14,165 bases of DNA from Desulfobacterales bacterium (GTDB lineage: Bacteria > Desulfobacterota > Desulfobacteria > Desulfobacterales > 4be13). The notes below the pieces were generated by a model. The model saw only the letters and a program-made list of their open reading frames with translations. It ran no database searches and had not been told where the DNA came from. Positions within the stretch are counted from its first letter, which is position 1. Every line of letters begins with the position of its first letter. Location of the stretch: contig JAOZRQ010000132.1 in assembly GCA_029940115.1 (NCBI GenBank), forward strand, positions 1 through 14,165. The letters are read 5' to 3'. Of this stretch, positions 14,113-14,165 are shown in pieces. The translations under genes and the position numbers were made by a program.

Positions 14113-14165
14113 TTTGTAGTTCCGCCTTTAGGCGGTGTGACACCGCCTAAAGGCGGAACTACAAA
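14113..14165. repeat. Perfect 26-bp palindromic repeat
   Basis: Arms at 14113-14138 (tttgtagttccgccttta onward) and 14140-14165 are perfect reverse complements with one base (g) between them. The window ends at the last arm base, so the element may extend further. Each arm carries the aggcggaactacaaa word found twice at 9571-9636. It lies 89 bases after the Rpn copy 2 stop and could also act as a hairpin in the transcript. Confidence 0.95.

Overview
The window reads as a piece of a repeat-rich, moderately GC-rich Gram-negative genome. The likely source is a sulfate-reducer-like Desulfobacterota (deltaproteobacterial) lineage of the Desulfonema/Desulfobacteraceae kind. That placement is inferred from gene content: a secreted LysM/FecR protein, a giant PKD protein, paired PD-(D/E)XK Rpn-type genes, and a PqqD-like protein resembling ScmD of syntrophic deltaproteobacteria. 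No rRNA, tRNA or marker gene confirms it.

Layout. Bases 1-8707 carry four plus-strand genes: a secreted LysM-FecR-Ig-like protein (97-2298), a secreted 1770-residue protein with 16 PKD domains (2408-7720), a PilZ c-di-GMP receptor (7890-8279) and a small unknown protein (8432-8707). Bases 8789-11384 carry three minus-strand genes: a PHP-domain phosphoesterase, an unknown 158-residue protein and a U32-peptidase-like protein with clustered cysteines. Bases 11951-14023 carry a PqqD-like RiPP recognition element protein and two tandem Rpn-family genes.

The most unusual property is the DNA between and inside the genes. Most gaps hold their own short tandem array, usually with a 6- or 7-base period. 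Different gaps use different unit sequences. Several arrays or dispersed repeats run into the preceding gene and overlap or supply its stop codon (FecR, PilZ, PHP and PqqD genes). Heptamer-periodic tracts also lie inside the giant PKD gene, in four separate domains at the same structural place (the loop after the first strand). Those domains account for four of the five over-long PKD spacings. A different element, with a perfect 20-bp stem, sits in frame inside the PHP gene and adds about 20 residues just before a metal-ligand motif. Relatives of these palindromes occur elsewhere in the window.

The two Rpn-type genes share an uninterrupted identical block of 409 bp while their 5' parts are clearly diverged, which suggests gene conversion. 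The second copy has Asn in place of the Asp of the D-x-Q active-site motif, so the pair may be one active and one inactive nuclease. Functional links between genes are weak. The first two genes look like a cell-envelope or extracellular pair, and PilZ may tie that block to c-di-GMP signalling. The PqqD-like protein has no radical SAM partner in view.
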